Positions 19,231 through 28,281 of a stretch of DNA of 64,000 bases are shown here, in pieces. The notes under the pieces are model-generated. The model searched no databases. It was not told where the DNA came from and saw nothing but the letters and a program-made list of their open reading frames with translations. Origin of the DNA: Marinobacter sp. 1-4A (GTDB taxonomy: Bacteria; Pseudomonadota; Gammaproteobacteria; Pseudomonadales; Oleiphilaceae); the NCBI RefSeq assembly GCF_016597725.1, contig NZ_VCGY01000011.1:1-64000 (forward strand). The letters are read 5' to 3'. The position numbers and the translations under genes are program-made. Position 1 is the stretch's first letter; each line of letters opens with the position of its first letter.

Positions 19231-19251
19231 AGCCGGAAAATCCGGCTTTTT
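19231..19251 (+). terminator. Second hairpin with T tract before rplY
   Basis: AGCCGGA (19231-19237) pairs with TCCGGCT (19241-19247) around a 3-base loop and runs into TTTTT. It lies 4 bases beyond the strong prs terminator, so it is either a backup terminator or part of an rplY leader. Confidence 0.65.
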
Positions 19252-19314
19252 GAAACCATCACCTGTCCCAACGCCTGGTCGCGGGCAGTTCAGGTGACGA
19301 TTGAGGTACAAACC

Positions 19315-19968
19315 ATGTCTCAGGACTTTGTTATTGAAGCATTTCCTCGTGACGACAAGGGGAGAGGTGCGAGCCGCCGCCTGCGTCGCGAAGAGCGTAA
19401 AATTCCAGCCATCATCTACGGTGCTGGCAAAGAAGCTACTCCGATTTCCATTTGGCACAATGAGCTGAAAAAAGCTCTGGAAAACGAAGCCTTCTTCTCT
19501 CACATTCTGACCATTGAACTGAATGGCAAGAAAGAAAGTGTGATCATGAAGGATCTTCAGCGTCACCCGTACAAGCTGCTGCTTACTCACGCCGATTTCC
19601 AGCGCGTTGAGAAAGACCAGGAAATCTTTGTTCACGTTCCATTGCACCTGCTGAACGAAGACACAGCTCCGGCGATCAAGACATTTGGTGGCGTTGCTTT
19701 CCGTCTGATGACCGAAGTTGAAGTAGCTTGTCTGCCAGCCAACTTGCCCGAGTTCATCGAAATCGATATGACCGATATCGAGATGGATCAAGTTGTGCAC
19801 ATGAGCGACCTGAAACTGCCAGAAGGCGTTCGTATTCCAGCCCTTCAGCACGGCGTAGAGCACGATCAGGCCGTTGTGTCTGTTAGCAAGCCGAAAGGCG
19901 TCAAGGCTGACGACGCAGAAGACAATGCAGAAAGCGAAGACGGCGAAGAAGGCGAAAGCAAGGAGTAA
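19315..19968 (+). CDS. rplY: 50S ribosomal protein L25, long Ctc/TL5 form
   Basis: L25 binds 5S rRNA. The 217-residue protein is the two-domain form: an N-terminal 5S-binding domain (about 1-95, starting MSQDFVIEAFPRDDKGRGASRR), a beta-rich TL5 domain (about 100-185), and an acidic Asp/Glu-rich tail from about 195. ATG 19315 is chosen because GAGG lies 8 bases upstream; an in-frame GTG at 19294 would add seven residues. It forms a unit with pth, 21 bases downstream. Confidence 0.94.
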   Translation: MSQDFVIEAFPRDDKGRGASRRLRREERKIPAIIYGAGKEATPISIWHNELKKALENEAFFSHILTIELNGKKESVIMKDLQRHPYKLLLTHADFQRVEKDQEIFVHVPLHLLNEDTAPAIKTFGGVAFRLMTEVEVACLPANLPEFIEIDMTDIEMDQVVHMSDLKLPEGVRIPALQHGVEHDQAVVSVSKPKGVKADDAEDNAESEDGEEGESKE

Positions 19969-19989
19969 TTACTCCGGAGGCGTTGGCAG

Positions 19990-20583
19990 ATGGCACAGGA
20001 TATTGTCATGGTGGTTGGGCTGGGTAACCCCGGTGCCGACTATGAGAATACCCGCCATAATGCTGGCGCCCTCTTCGTTGAAGCACTGGCCCGCGATGCG
20101 GGTCAGTCGCTCCGGCCTGAAAAGAAGTACCACGGGCACTATGCCCGTATCCAGTGGCAAGGCCTTGAGCTCCACCTGCTGAATCCCGCAACTTTTATGA
20201 ACCGCAGCGGCCTTGCTGTAAAAGCCCTCGCGGACTTTTTCAAAATTCCCCCCTCTCAGATTTTGATCGCTCACGATGAGCTAGACCTCCCCCCGGGCAC
20301 TGCAAAGCTTAAAAAAGGCGGAGGACATGGCGGACATAATGGACTGAGAGACACCATCGCTCACCTTGGTACGAATGAATTCCAGAGGCTGCGCATAGGC
20401 ATTGGGCACCCGGGGGACAGCCGCAAAGTAACCGGTTATGTGTTGGGCCGCCTAGGCAAACGTGAGACGGAAGACCTAAGTGCGATATTCGACGAAATCA
20501 TGCGGGTGCTGCCTGACGCAGCCACGGGCAATCTTGCTGCTGCCATGAACCGTTTGCACAGCGTAAAGCCAGCCACCGCCTGA
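19990..20583 (+). CDS. pth: Peptidyl-tRNA hydrolase
   Basis: Releases peptides from prematurely dropped peptidyl-tRNA. It has 197 residues (E. coli 194). The N-terminal VVGLGNPGADYENTRHNAG carries the catalytic His (HNAG) near 23; FMNRSG near 70 and the AHDELDLPPG motif near 94-103 line the active site; GGGHGGHNGLRD near 110-121 is the lid region. GGAGG lies nine bases before ATG 19990. The rplY-pth-ychF order is conserved in gammaproteobacteria. Confidence 0.96.
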   Translation: MAQDIVMVVGLGNPGADYENTRHNAGALFVEALARDAGQSLRPEKKYHGHYARIQWQGLELHLLNPATFMNRSGLAVKALADFFKIPPSQILIAHDELDLPPGTAKLKKGGGHGGHNGLRDTIAHLGTNEFQRLRIGIGHPGDSRKVTGYVLGRLGKRETEDLSAIFDEIMRVLPDAATGNLAAAMNRLHSVKPATA

Positions 20584-20696
20584 ACCTGTCCGAAAGTAGT
20601 TTCGAGCAATATCCACCCCTGATAACCCTTACTCGCACCCACAGCCGGACACCGGTATAATCCGGCCAAATTTCCCCGTACCAGCAGAGGCATTCC

Positions 20697-21788
20697 ATGG
20701 GTTTTAACTGCGGCATCGTCGGCCTACCTAACGTCGGCAAATCCACCCTGTTCAACGCATTGACCAAAGCAGGCATTGGCGCGGAAAACTTCCCGTTCTG
20801 CACCATCGAACCGAACGCAGGCGTGGTTGCAATGCCAGACCCACGCCTCAACAAACTCGCAGAGATCGTAAAGCCTGAGCGAGTTGTACCCACTACCATG
20901 GAGTTTGTGGACATTGCAGGCCTTGTAGCTGGCGCATCCAAAGGCGAAGGCTTAGGCAACCAGTTCCTTGCGAACATCCGCCAGACTGAAGCCATCGCCC
21001 ACGTCGTTCGTTGCTTCGACGATCCCAACGTTATCCACGTTGCCAACAAAATCGACCCCGCAGCGGACATTGAGATCATCAATACCGAACTTGCACTGGC
21101 CGACATGGATACGGTTGAAAAGGCCATCAAGCGTGTTCAGCGGATCGCCAAAAGCGGTGACAAAGAAGCCAAAGCCCAGATTGCGATTTTTGAGCGCCTA
21201 TTGCCAGTGTTGAACGAAGGCAAACCCGTGCGCGGCATGGGGCTGGATAAAGACGAACTACTACTTATCCGCGAACTGTGCCTGCTTACTATCAAGCCAA
21301 CCATGTACATAGCCAATGTGGCGGAGGACGGCTTCGAGAACAACCCTCATCTGGACACAGTACGCAAGATCGCGGCTGAAGAAAACGCCGTGGTAGTGCC
21401 CATCTGCAACAAAATTGAAGCGGAAATCTCGGAACTGGAAGACGACGAGAAAAGTATGTTTCTGGGCGAAATGGGCATGGAAGAGCCAGGCCTCGACCGT
21501 GTTATCCGCGCAGGCTATAGCCTGCTAGGGCTACAGACGTATTTCACCGCAGGTGTGAAGGAAGTGCGAGCGTGGACAGTCAAGATCGGCGCAACAGCCC
21601 CGCAAGCCGCTGCAGTCATCCACACAGACTTCGAACGCGGCTTTATCCGGGCCGAGGTCATCGCATACGACGATTTTGTAAAATACAACGGCGAAGCTGG
21701 CGCCAAGGAAGCTGGCAAGTGGCGTCTGGAAGGCAAGGAATACATTGTTAAGGATGGCGACGTGATCCACTTCAGGTTTAACGTTTAA
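20697..21788 (+). CDS. ychF: Ribosome-binding ATPase YchF
   Basis: An Obg-family P-loop protein that prefers ATP, binds ribosomes and influences stress resistance. The 363-residue length equals the E. coli protein. Walker A is [14 protein letters not shown] near 8-21, G3 is DIAGLV near 69, and the altered G4-like NKID replaces the guanine-specific NKxD context; the C-terminal TGS domain covers about 278-362. It is separated from pth by 113 bases and converges on the pseudouridine synthase with a 14-base gap. Confidence 0.95.
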   Translation: MGFNCGIVGLPNVGKSTLFNALTKAGIGAENFPFCTIEPNAGVVAMPDPRLNKLAEIVKPERVVPTTMEFVDIAGLVAGASKGEGLGNQFLANIRQTEAIAHVVRCFDDPNVIHVANKIDPAADIEIINTELALADMDTVEKAIKRVQRIAKSGDKEAKAQIAIFERLLPVLNEGKPVRGMGLDKDELLLIRELCLLTIKPTMYIANVAEDGFENNPHLDTVRKIAAEENAVVVPICNKIEAEISELEDDEKSMFLGEMGMEEPGLDRVIRAGYSLLGLQTYFTAGVKEVRAWTVKIGATAPQAAAVIHTDFERGFIRAEVIAYDDFVKYNGEAGAKEAGKWRLEGKEYIVKDGDVIHFRFNV

Positions 21789-21802
21789 GCCTCCCGCTTT
21801 GG

Positions 21803-22564
21803 CTAGAGAGCTGCCAGACAGGCGTTTGGCAGCCCTACCTTTCCTAGCTGGTCTATTGTTTCTAGTGTCCCGTTTAGCTCTTCCGCTGTAAGCAGCCTAC
21901 TTTCTCCCTCGCCAAGGCCCGCCAAGGTTATATTCCCGACAGAAACCCTGTGAAGCGCCAGCACTTGGTTCTGAAAATAACCGAACATCCGCTTAACTTG
22001 GTGGTATTTGCCCTCAACCAGCGTGAGCCTAGCGGTGAAGTCAGAGAGCACCTCTAAACATGCGGGCCGCGTTGTGATGTCTTCATACGCAAAATAGATT
22101 CCCTTGCGAAACACCTCCGCATACTCATCGCCCACCGGCTTAGCCAGCGTCACCTCATAGGTCTTTGCCAGCTTTGTCTCAGGTAAGCTTATCTTGCGAG
22201 ACCAAGCTCCATCGTTACTAAGCAGAATCAACCCGGTTGTGTTGAAGTCCAAGCGGCCAGCAATGTGAAGCTGGTTCTTCTGGGGGTGCTCAATAAGACT
22301 CAAAACAGTGGGATGCTTATGATCTTTAGTCGCACTAACAACGCCCTGGGGCTTGTTCAGCACCATATAAACGGGGGCATTGTTATTTAAACACTGGCCG
22401 TCCAATACAACGCGGGTAAATTCTGTCACTTTTTGTTGAATTGATTGCGCCACGCGCCCATCCAGAAAAATCCGTTTTTGCGCAATCAAAAGGCGGGTAT
22501 CTGACATCGAAAAAGCACTGTTTTGGCTTATAAAGCGATCTAGCCGATGGGTCTTGGATTTCAA
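21803..22564 (-). CDS. RsuA/RluB-type pseudouridine synthase
   Basis: An rRNA pseudouridine synthase of the RsuA family, 253 residues. The N-terminal S4 RNA-binding domain (RLDRFISQ near 7-14, GRV near 36) precedes the catalytic domain, whose nucleophilic Asp is in GRLDFNTTGLILLSNDG near 103-119; the KTYEVTL and EGKYHQVKRMF motifs follow. The start is TTG 22564, supported by AAGG upstream and by the S4 domain beginning directly after it. RsuA (16S U516) is the likeliest activity, but RluE or RluF cannot be excluded. It lies 14 bases after the SnoaL-like gene. Confidence 0.88.
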   Translation of the reverse strand: MKSKTHRLDRFISQNSAFSMSDTRLLIAQKRIFLDGRVAQSIQQKVTEFTRVVLDGQCLNNNAPVYMVLNKPQGVVSATKDHKHPTVLSLIEHPQKNQLHIAGRLDFNTTGLILLSNDGAWSRKISLPETKLAKTYEVTLAKPVGDEYAEVFRKGIYFAYEDITTRPACLEVLSDFTARLTLVEGKYHQVKRMFGYFQNQVLALHRVSVGNITLAGLGEGESRLLTAEELNGTLETIDQLGKVGLPNACLAAL

Positions 22565-22578
22565 AAAGCACCTTGTTT

Positions 22579-22959
22579 TCAGGATACCGCTGAAGGTAGG
22601 TTGCCCCCCAGCATATTCTCCACCACAGCGGCGTTGTAAAAGGCTTCAACCGTATGAATTTTGTCGCCACGAACACGAAACCAGACCGCAAGCCGAACAT
22701 CCCCAATGGGCTCAAAATGAGTTTGATAGTCCAGTATTGCAAACACGTGCTCTCCATCTGCACTGAGCTGGCGAACAATTAAGCTCTTTTGGATGGCAAC
22801 CATTCCGAACAGGTAGGACAACAGGTCATCACGACAGAGGAAACGCATGTTCGGCCCCACGTACTCAAAATCTTCTACAGCCAGCAAGTTCTTTGCTTCA
22901 TCCGGACGCTGGGCGCGAATATCAGCGATGAACTGCGCCACTATTTCTTTCGGTTGCAT
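22579..22959 (-). CDS. SnoaL/NTF2-like fold protein
   Basis: A 126-residue cytosolic protein with the NTF2-like pattern: N-terminal helices (1-30), then strands containing DFEYVGPNMRF near 30-40, the helical LLSYLFGMV near 46-54, and a C-terminal sheet ending FRVRGDKIHTVEAFYN near 94-109. Such proteins are polyketide cyclases, small isomerases or limonene-epoxide hydrolase-like enzymes; the substrate is unknown. It is the first gene of a two-gene unit with the pseudouridine synthase. Confidence 0.7.
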   Translation of the reverse strand: MQPKEIVAQFIADIRAQRPDEAKNLLAVEDFEYVGPNMRFLCRDDLLSYLFGMVAIQKSLIVRQLSADGEHVFAILDYQTHFEPIGDVRLAVWFRVRGDKIHTVEAFYNAAVVENMLGGNLPSAVS

Positions 22960-23170
22960 AGTTAGATTCCACTTCAGAGATGAGAACGGCCAACAATGGC
23001 GTAATGATACACGTTATTATGCAGATTCACCCGAGACCCTGCTTCATTGGCTATATTCAGGCAGTTTTCTCTATCTCCGAAAAAGCCTACAACTTATTGT
23101 TTAAACGCACCTAATACGTACGCGCTGCCAAACCCGATGCAATTTCGGGAACCGATTTTTCGGCCACCCC

Positions 23171-23199
23171 TTGACACTTACACGCTCCGTACATAATAT
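23171..23199 (+). promoter_or_regulatory. Sigma-70 promoter for tRNA-Met
   Basis: TTGACA (23171-23176), 17-base spacer, TAATAT (23194-23199). A GC-rich stretch (ACGCGCCGC) follows the -10, as in stringently controlled stable-RNA promoters. The tRNA begins 27 bases after the -10. The rest of the 267-base gap upstream shows no gene. Confidence 0.9.
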
Positions 23200-23226
23200 A
23201 CGCGCCGCTTCCATTGGTGAAGCGAT

Positions 23227-23303
23227 GGCAAGGTAGCTCAGTTGGTTAGAGCACAGCACTCATAATGCTGGGGTCGGCGGTTCAACTCCGCCCCTTGCTA
23301 CCA
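23227..23303 (+). tRNA. tRNA-Met (anticodon CAT)
   Basis: A 77-base cloverleaf with encoded CCA. Acceptor GGCAAGG pairs with CCTTGCT by standard and wobble pairs; D-loop AGCTCAGTTGGTTAGAGC; anticodon stem CAGCA/TGCTG with loop CTCATAA; T arm GGCGGTTCAACTCCGCC. The first acceptor base pair and the lack of a three-GC anticodon stem point to elongator rather than initiator Met. A TilS-modified Ile(CAT) tRNA is less likely but not excluded. Confidence 0.95.
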
Positions 23304-23310
23304 GTATTCG

Positions 23311-23342
23311 AAAAAGGCCGCGATTTACGTCGCGGCCTTTTT
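23311..23342 (+). terminator. Terminator after tRNA-Met
   Basis: A 12-bp stem AAAAAGGCCGCG (23311-23322) with CGCGGCCTTTTT (23331-23342), an 8-base loop, and continuing T residues. Also usable on the minus strand. Confidence 0.92.
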
Positions 23343-23394
23343 TTATTTCTGGGCAACAAAAGCGCGCAATGCCCTGCTTCTGCGGAGATGCCTT

Positions 23395-23829
23395 ATGAGA
23401 ACGACCGGCGACAGAATCCGGCAAGCGGTTTCCTTTGAAGTGATCGGGTTACTCATATCCGTTCCCCTCGCTGCCTTTGCCTTCGGCTACTCTCTTGAAA
23501 AAACAGGTGTGCTCGGACTGATAGGCGCCACGCTGGCCACTGTGTGGAATTACATTTTCAACTTAGGTTTTGATCACGCCCTGAAGCGCTTGACAGGCTC
23601 AACCCGAAAATCCATTAAACTCCGCTTTCTACACGCACTCAGCTTTGAGCTCGGTCTTCTAATGGCCTTCCTTCCAATTATTGCCTGGTGGATGGAGATT
23701 GGGCTGCTGGAAGCGCTTCTGGTGGACGTTTCTTTTGCTGTGTTTTATTTGGTGTACGCTTTTGTTTTCACTTGGTGCTACGACACAATTTTCCCAGATA
23801 CTGATGCGGCGCCATCCTCTGGTCAGTGA
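23395..23829 (+). CDS. PACE-family multidrug/biocide efflux protein
   Basis: A 144-residue inner-membrane protein with four hydrophobic helices in two tandem BTP (bacterial transmembrane pair) units: the first from about 11-60 ([15 protein letters not shown], then [10 protein letters not shown]), the second from about 80-135 ([16 protein letters not shown], then [11 protein letters not shown]). The acidic residue in the first helix (SFE, Glu15) matches the essential Glu of the AceI chlorhexidine exporter. The ATG has GGAG upstream. Its 3' end overlaps the convergent SMR gene by 7 bases. Confidence 0.9.
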   Translation: MRTTGDRIRQAVSFEVIGLLISVPLAAFAFGYSLEKTGVLGLIGATLATVWNYIFNLGFDHALKRLTGSTRKSIKLRFLHALSFELGLLMAFLPIIAWWMEIGLLEALLVDVSFAVFYLVYAFVFTWCYDTIFPDTDAAPSSGQ

Positions 23830-24158
23830 GCCCCAGCTCGGGACAGTATGTTCAGCACAAAAACTCCAGATACAATCAGCGCCATACCAACCATGCCCCA
23901 AGCGTCTAACTTCTGCCCGAATGCCAGCCAGCCCACAGCAGCCATCAGAACAATACCCAAGCCTGCCCAGATCGCGTAAGCGATGCCAACCGGAATGGTG
24001 CGTAACGCTAATGACAAAAGATAGAACGCAGCAGCATAACCTAGAATAACAACCACCGAGGGCGCCAATCGGGTAAACCCTTCACTCGCTTTGAGCGCTG
24101 ATGTGGCTACTACTTCTGCCACTATGGCTATTCCCAACAAAACCCAGTTATTCATCAT
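23823..24158 (-). CDS. Small multidrug resistance (EmrE/SugE-like) transporter
   Basis: A 111-residue four-helix SMR protein. The essential membrane Glu is in [13 protein letters not shown] near 11-23 (Glu14-equivalent), followed by the [13 protein letters not shown] signature near 58-70, which fits the multidrug-exporter branch better than the guanidinium exporters. These pumps exchange protons for cationic drugs as dual-topology dimers. It is encoded tail-to-tail with the PACE gene, sharing 7 bases. Confidence 0.92.
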   Translation of the reverse strand: MMNNWVLLGIAIVAEVVATSALKASEGFTRLAPSVVVILGYAAAFYLLSLALRTIPVGIAYAIWAGLGIVLMAAVGWLAFGQKLDAWGMVGMALIVSGVFVLNILSRAGAH

Positions 24159-24335
24159 TTAGACCTTTATTCTCGATAATAGTTTTGCGCAAAGCTCGGC
24201 AGAAAGCCTTGTGAGGCGGGCATATTATGTTCAGGCATGTCAGGATTGCATACCGTTATAAGCCCCATTAAATCTATATGGCATACTGACGTCCGAAACA
24301 ATTAACGCCGACCAAGCACTCTTAAGGAAGTTACT

Positions 24336-25613
24336 ATGAAATTTGAGACGATTGCTCTCCACGCCGGTTTCAAAGGCGACCCGACCACCAAGGCGGCCAC
24401 CACTCCAATTTACCAAACTACGTCCTACACGTTTGACGATACCCAACACGGTGCAGACCTATTCAATTTGAAGGTTGCGGGCAACATATATACCCGCATC
24501 ATGAACCCGACCAATTCTGTGCTTGAAGAGCGCATAGCAGCTCTTGAAGGTGGCGTAGGCGCTCTCGCCGTTGCTTCTGGCATGTCGGCCATTACCTATG
24601 CTCTGCAAACCATTTGCCGGGTTGGCAACAACATTGTCAGCACCAGCCAGCTTTATGGTGGAACCTACAACCTATTTGCCCACTCCCTTCCCAATCAGGG
24701 CATTGAGTGCCGTATGGTACGCCACGATGATTTTGATGCGATAGAAAAAGCCATCGATGACCAGACCCGCGCACTGTTCTGCGAGTCCATTGGCAACCCG
24801 GCTGGTAACGTAGTCGATATTGCACGCTGGGCCGAAGTCGCGCACAAGCATGGCATACCACTGATTGTGGATAACACCGTTGCCACACCTTATATCTGCC
24901 GCCCTTTCGAGCACGGCGCAGATATCGTGATCCACTCGCTCACCAAGTACATTGGTGGCCACGGCACCACCGTAGCCGGTTGCGTTGTAGACTCAGGCAA
25001 GTTCGACTGGAAAGCCAACGGCGCAAAATTCCCGATGATGAACGAGCCGGATCCTTCCTATCACGGCGTGGTTTACACCGAGGCTCTGGGCGCTGCCGCC
25101 TTTATAGGCCGCTGCCGCGTTGTGCCGCTTCGCAACACGGGTTCTGCCCTCTCCCCATTCAATTCGTTTTTAATTATGCAGGGCCTAGAAACTCTTGGCC
25201 TGCGAATGGAGCGCCACTGCGAGAATGCCGAAAAAGTTGCCAACTTCCTGCAGGATCACCCGGCGGTGGAATGGGTTAACTATGCGGCACTGCCTAACAG
25301 CCCCTTCAAAGCTACTTGCGACAAGATTTGTGGCGGCAAGGCCTCTGGCATAGTGAGCTTTGGTATCAAAGGCGGCCGCGAAGCAGGGGCCAAGTTTATT
25401 GATGCTCTAGACCTGATTTACCGCTTGGTGAACATTGGCGATGCCAAGTCACTGGCCTGCCACCCAGCCACCACTACCCATCGCCAGTTAAACGCGGAAG
25501 AACTCGAAAACGCGGGTGTAAGTGAAGACCTGGTGCGTTTGTCTATCGGCATTGAACATGTGGATGACATTCTTGCAGACATTACTCAGGCACTGGAAAA
25601 AGCTCAGGCTTGA
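24336..25613 (+). CDS. metY: O-acetylhomoserine sulfhydrylase (aminocarboxypropyltransferase)
   Basis: A PLP enzyme that joins O-acetyl- (or succinyl-) homoserine with sulfide to form homocysteine in methionine synthesis. It has 425 residues, the usual MetY length. The Cys/Met-metabolism family signature contains the PLP lysine in HSLTKYIGGHGTT near 201-213; YGGTYNLF near 106-113 and DNTVATPYICRP near 177-188 are further conserved blocks. AAGGA precedes ATG 24336. It is monocistronic and followed by a strong hairpin. No SAM riboswitch or clear MetJ box was seen upstream. Confidence 0.93.
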   Translation: MKFETIALHAGFKGDPTTKAATTPIYQTTSYTFDDTQHGADLFNLKVAGNIYTRIMNPTNSVLEERIAALEGGVGALAVASGMSAITYALQTICRVGNNIVSTSQLYGGTYNLFAHSLPNQGIECRMVRHDDFDAIEKAIDDQTRALFCESIGNPAGNVVDIARWAEVAHKHGIPLIVDNTVATPYICRPFEHGADIVIHSLTKYIGGHGTTVAGCVVDSGKFDWKANGAKFPMMNEPDPSYHGVVYTEALGAAAFIGRCRVVPLRNTGSALSPFNSFLIMQGLETLGLRMERHCENAEKVANFLQDHPAVEWVNYAALPNSPFKATCDKICGGKASGIVSFGIKGGREAGAKFIDALDLIYRLVNIGDAKSLACHPATTTHRQLNAEELENAGVSEDLVRLSIGIEHVDDILADITQALEKAQA

Positions 25614-25622
25614 TTAAGCACA

Positions 25623-25650
25623 ACCGGGTACGACTAAAGTCGTGCCCGGT
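25623..25650 (+). terminator. Hairpin after metY
   Basis: A 12-bp stem (25623-25634 with 25639-25650, one T-G wobble) with a TAAA tetraloop, 9 bases after the metY stop. The following T tract is poor, so it may be a weak terminator or an mRNA-stabilising hairpin. Confidence 0.65.
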
Positions 25651-25752
25651 ATACTGCTTTACACCTCGTGATTGCCCTTACCTACCTTGTAACTACCCCG
25701 CCAGCCTATTATTCTCTAAAGCTCCTCCAGCTTTAATGAGAGTCCGGTTGCA

Positions 25753-26796
25753 ATGAGCGAAAGCGCAAAGCCCCGCGTCACCAGTGGTTCCAAATTCCGC
25801 AATGAGCATGGCTTCTCAGCTATCAAGGACGGCGTAAAGCGCTCGGCAAATCAGGAACCCGCATCGGTTGAGCGCAAGCCCAAATGGCTGAGGGCAAAAA
25901 TGCCCGGCGGCGAGCGCTTTGAGGCCGTGCGTAAAAACGTCACTGAAAACCGGGTGAGCACCGTATGTCAGGAATCTCACTGCCCCAACATTGGCGAGTG
26001 CTGGACAGCTGGCACGGCAACAATCATGGTGATGGGGTCGGTATGCACCCGCGCCTGCCGCTTCTGTGCGGTTGATACTGGCAATCCTAATGGCTGGCTA
26101 GACAAAGACGAGCCCGAGAACACTGCCAAATCTGTCGAACTCATGGGTTTGCGTTACATCGTACTAACCTCAGTAGACCGAGACGATTTGGATGATGGCG
26201 GAGCCGCCCATTACGCGGCCTGCGTTTCAGCCATCAAACAACGCACACCGCACGTTGCTGTAGAAGCACTGACACCAGACTTTGATGCTGTTATGGCCCA
26301 CGTGGAGAAGGTGGTGGATTCGGGTCTTGAGGTCTTTGCGCAAAATGTGGAAACCGTGGAGCGCTTAACACGCCGCGTTCGTGACCCGCGTGCTGGTTAC
26401 CAGAAGACACTCAGTGTGCTCGCCCACGCCAAGCAGTATCGGCCCGACATACTGACCAAAACCAGCTTGATGTTAGGCTTAGGCGAAACCCACGAAGAAA
26501 TCCTTGCCACCATGGACGACCTCCGCGACATTGGCGTGGACATCCTAACACTTGGCCAATACCTGCGCCCGACCCCGAACCACCTGCCTGTAGAGCGCTA
26601 TGTAACCCCAGAAGAGTTTAATCAATACCGTGAGATAGGCTTGGAGAAAGGCTTTATGGAAGTCCCCTCAGGCCCCATGGTGCGCTCAAGCTACCGGGCA
26701 GACCGGGTGTTCGACAAGAACAATCTGGGGCTTGCAGTGCCAGATGTGCCTGCTGCCTCGAGTGCAATGCAGATTCCGATAAAAACTCTGGACTAA
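25753..26796 (+). CDS. lipA: Lipoyl synthase (radical SAM)
   Basis: Inserts two sulfur atoms into octanoylated E2 and GcvH proteins. It has 347 residues. The auxiliary cluster cysteines are in [12 protein letters not shown] near 76-87, the radical-SAM CxxxCxxC in CTRACRFC near 97-104, and the C-terminal auxiliary Ser is in MVRSSYRAD near 313-321. It is monocistronic here with its own terminator, while lipB lies about 26 kb away in the mrd cluster; in E. coli the two lie close together. Confidence 0.96.
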   Translation: MSESAKPRVTSGSKFRNEHGFSAIKDGVKRSANQEPASVERKPKWLRAKMPGGERFEAVRKNVTENRVSTVCQESHCPNIGECWTAGTATIMVMGSVCTRACRFCAVDTGNPNGWLDKDEPENTAKSVELMGLRYIVLTSVDRDDLDDGGAAHYAACVSAIKQRTPHVAVEALTPDFDAVMAHVEKVVDSGLEVFAQNVETVERLTRRVRDPRAGYQKTLSVLAHAKQYRPDILTKTSLMLGLGETHEEILATMDDLRDIGVDILTLGQYLRPTPNHLPVERYVTPEEFNQYREIGLEKGFMEVPSGPMVRSSYRADRVFDKNNLGLAVPDVPAASSAMQIPIKTLD

Positions 26797-26824
26797 ATTC
26801 TCCAGCAGCTCTTTGCTCGACACA

Positions 26825-26861
26825 AAAAAACCCGCGTTCACTTTATGAAGGCGGGTTTTTT
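26825..26861. terminator. Bidirectional terminator between lipA and the OMP gene
   Basis: AAAAAACCCGC (26825-26835) pairs with GCGGGTTTTTT (26851-26861) around a 15-base loop. A-tract and T-tract serve both convergent genes. Confidence 0.9.
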
Positions 26862-26875
26862 AATCGGATTGGCGA

Positions 26876-27454
26876 TTAGAAGAAGTAAGTCACGCCGCCG
26901 AACAGACCGAAATCACCATCCTGAAGATCAACCTCGCCAGTCAGGCTCAGGTTTTCCTGAAGCTTGAAGCGACCTTGGCCGGTAAGGCCCAGATAATCGA
27001 AATCTCCAGTTACATAACGTGCACTTGCACCCACTTCAATTTTATCATTGAGCTGATGACGAATGCCGCCGCGCAAGGCTGGCGCTGTATCATCAGCAGA
27101 CGCGCTAGAACAACCAAAGAATCCGGCGCAAAACTCTGCTTCAACCTCTTGGTAATCTAGGCTAGCTCCACCCCAAACGTCTGTTTTAGCATCTAGTGCA
27201 TGGCGATAGCCGCCACCCAAGTGCCAGTTTGTGTAGTCAATATCATCCGACAGCATGCGGAAGCCGCCAAATGCAAAAATATTCTCGTTAACCAAGTATG
27301 AGCCGCGAAGATCAAACCCTACATAGGTCTGGTCGCCATCGGCGCTCAGCATAGCAAGGCCAGCTTCTGCATATGTATAGCCCAGCTCAGCTGCGGCCGA
27401 ACCAGAAACCAAAACACCTGCCAGAATTAATCCCTTAAATCCCTGTTTGATCAT
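26876..27454 (-). CDS. Outer-membrane beta-barrel protein (YfaZ-like)
   Basis: A 192-residue secreted protein. A signal peptide (MIKQGFKGLILAGVLVSGSAAA, cleaved before Glu) is followed by alternating hydrophobic/polar strands about 10 residues long and a terminal FGGVTYFF, the aromatic C-terminus recognised by the Bam machinery. Length and strand count suggest a small 8-stranded barrel; FCAGFFGC near 112-119 could form a disulphide in a loop. ATG 27454 is preferred over GTG 27463 because GAGTGG lies just upstream. The exact role is unknown; YfaZ is a resemblance, not a firm assignment. Confidence 0.75.
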   Translation of the reverse strand: MIKQGFKGLILAGVLVSGSAAAELGYTYAEAGLAMLSADGDQTYVGFDLRGSYLVNENIFAFGGFRMLSDDIDYTNWHLGGGYRHALDAKTDVWGGASLDYQEVEAEFCAGFFGCSSASADDTAPALRGGIRHQLNDKIEVGASARYVTGDFDYLGLTGQGRFKLQENLSLTGEVDLQDGDFGLFGGVTYFF

Positions 27455-27625
27455 AATATCCACTCAACATTTCAATTGCGTTAAAAGAAATACATCCACG
27501 CATCGATTTTAAGGGATAGAGTATCAATTGCAACTATTTCGGCTTGCTTTACGCAGCTATCCACTGGCTCGTTAACCGCTACTTAGCCTAGCATTTACCT
27601 ACCACGCCAAGCATTAGCACACCGC

Positions 27626-28069
27626 TCACTGCCCTTGCTGCATCATCTGGCGCTGTTGCTGCATTTGCTGGCGCATCTGTTGCATTTTCTTATCCAGCTC
27701 GTCCCGCTGCTCTTGGGTGAAAACGCTATCCACCTTGGCCTGCATGAGGGCTGAGAGCACAGCAATCTCGCCGGTAACGTCCCCAAGGTCTTCCCCGTGT
27801 TCGCGAATGGCGCCTTCATCATAATCTGCTTTGATTTCAGCCTGCATTTGCTCCTGCAAGGCACGGGCCTCTTCACGTAACGTACCGATTTCACCCTGCA
27901 TTTCGTCAAGAATGCCGCGAATCTCTTTTTGCTGATCTTCGGAAAGCCCAACCATCTGGGCCAATTGGTCAACCTGATCCGACTGCCCTGTGGGTGCTTG
28001 CTGGGCCAACGTGGGTGCCGATAGGCTCAAAGCAACAAGAGCAGTACCGAATAGTTTTGCGAGCGTCAT
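27626..28069 (-). CDS. Spy/CpxP-like periplasmic protein
   Basis: A 147-residue exported protein: a signal peptide ending TLAQ near 23, then an all-helical, highly charged body with a conserved-type VGLSEDQQKEIRGILDEM near 40-57 and VFTQEQRDELDKKM near 116-129. These are the two LTxxQ-like motifs of the Spy/CpxP chaperone family. The C-terminal 20 residues are almost only Gln, Met and Arg. ATG 28069 has GGAG upstream; a longer frame to 28210 begins in the promoter region and is not credible. Likely role: envelope-stress chaperone, possibly metal-responsive; inferred. Confidence 0.75.
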   Translation of the reverse strand: MTLAKLFGTALVALSLSAPTLAQQAPTGQSDQVDQLAQMVGLSEDQQKEIRGILDEMQGEIGTLREEARALQEQMQAEIKADYDEGAIREHGEDLGDVTGEIAVLSALMQAKVDSVFTQEQRDELDKKMQQMRQQMQQQRQMMQQGQ

Positions 28070-28281
28070 AAAATCTCCGTGAACAATTTGGTTTAAATGG
28101 CTAGCTGGTTCATACCCTAATGCATACCACCTTCTTTTTTCACCCCGATACCCCTTCTTTTTATACAGGTTGTGAGCCATGCCCTCCCGAAACCCGCTAC
28201 ACGAGCGCATTGAAACAAGTGTGAAAGTTTAGTCATTCCCCTTCATAATGGCTCTATTCACCCACTTTCGGAGCGTAACAA

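Noticed and set aside
19225-19863. 212-codon minus-strand open frame
   Set aside because: Antisense to rplY and its upstream terminator region.
20498-21130. 210-codon minus-strand open frame
   Set aside because: Antisense to pth and ychF, both clearly real.
21810-21833. Hairpin GCTGCCA...TGGCAGC near the ychF/rsuA gene ends
   Set aside because: Lies in the last codons of the pseudouridine synthase gene, has no T tract, and is short enough to be coincidence.
28070-28210. 47-residue N-terminal extension of the Spy-like protein
   Set aside because: It would bury the signal peptide; ATG 28069 has a proper ribosome binding site.
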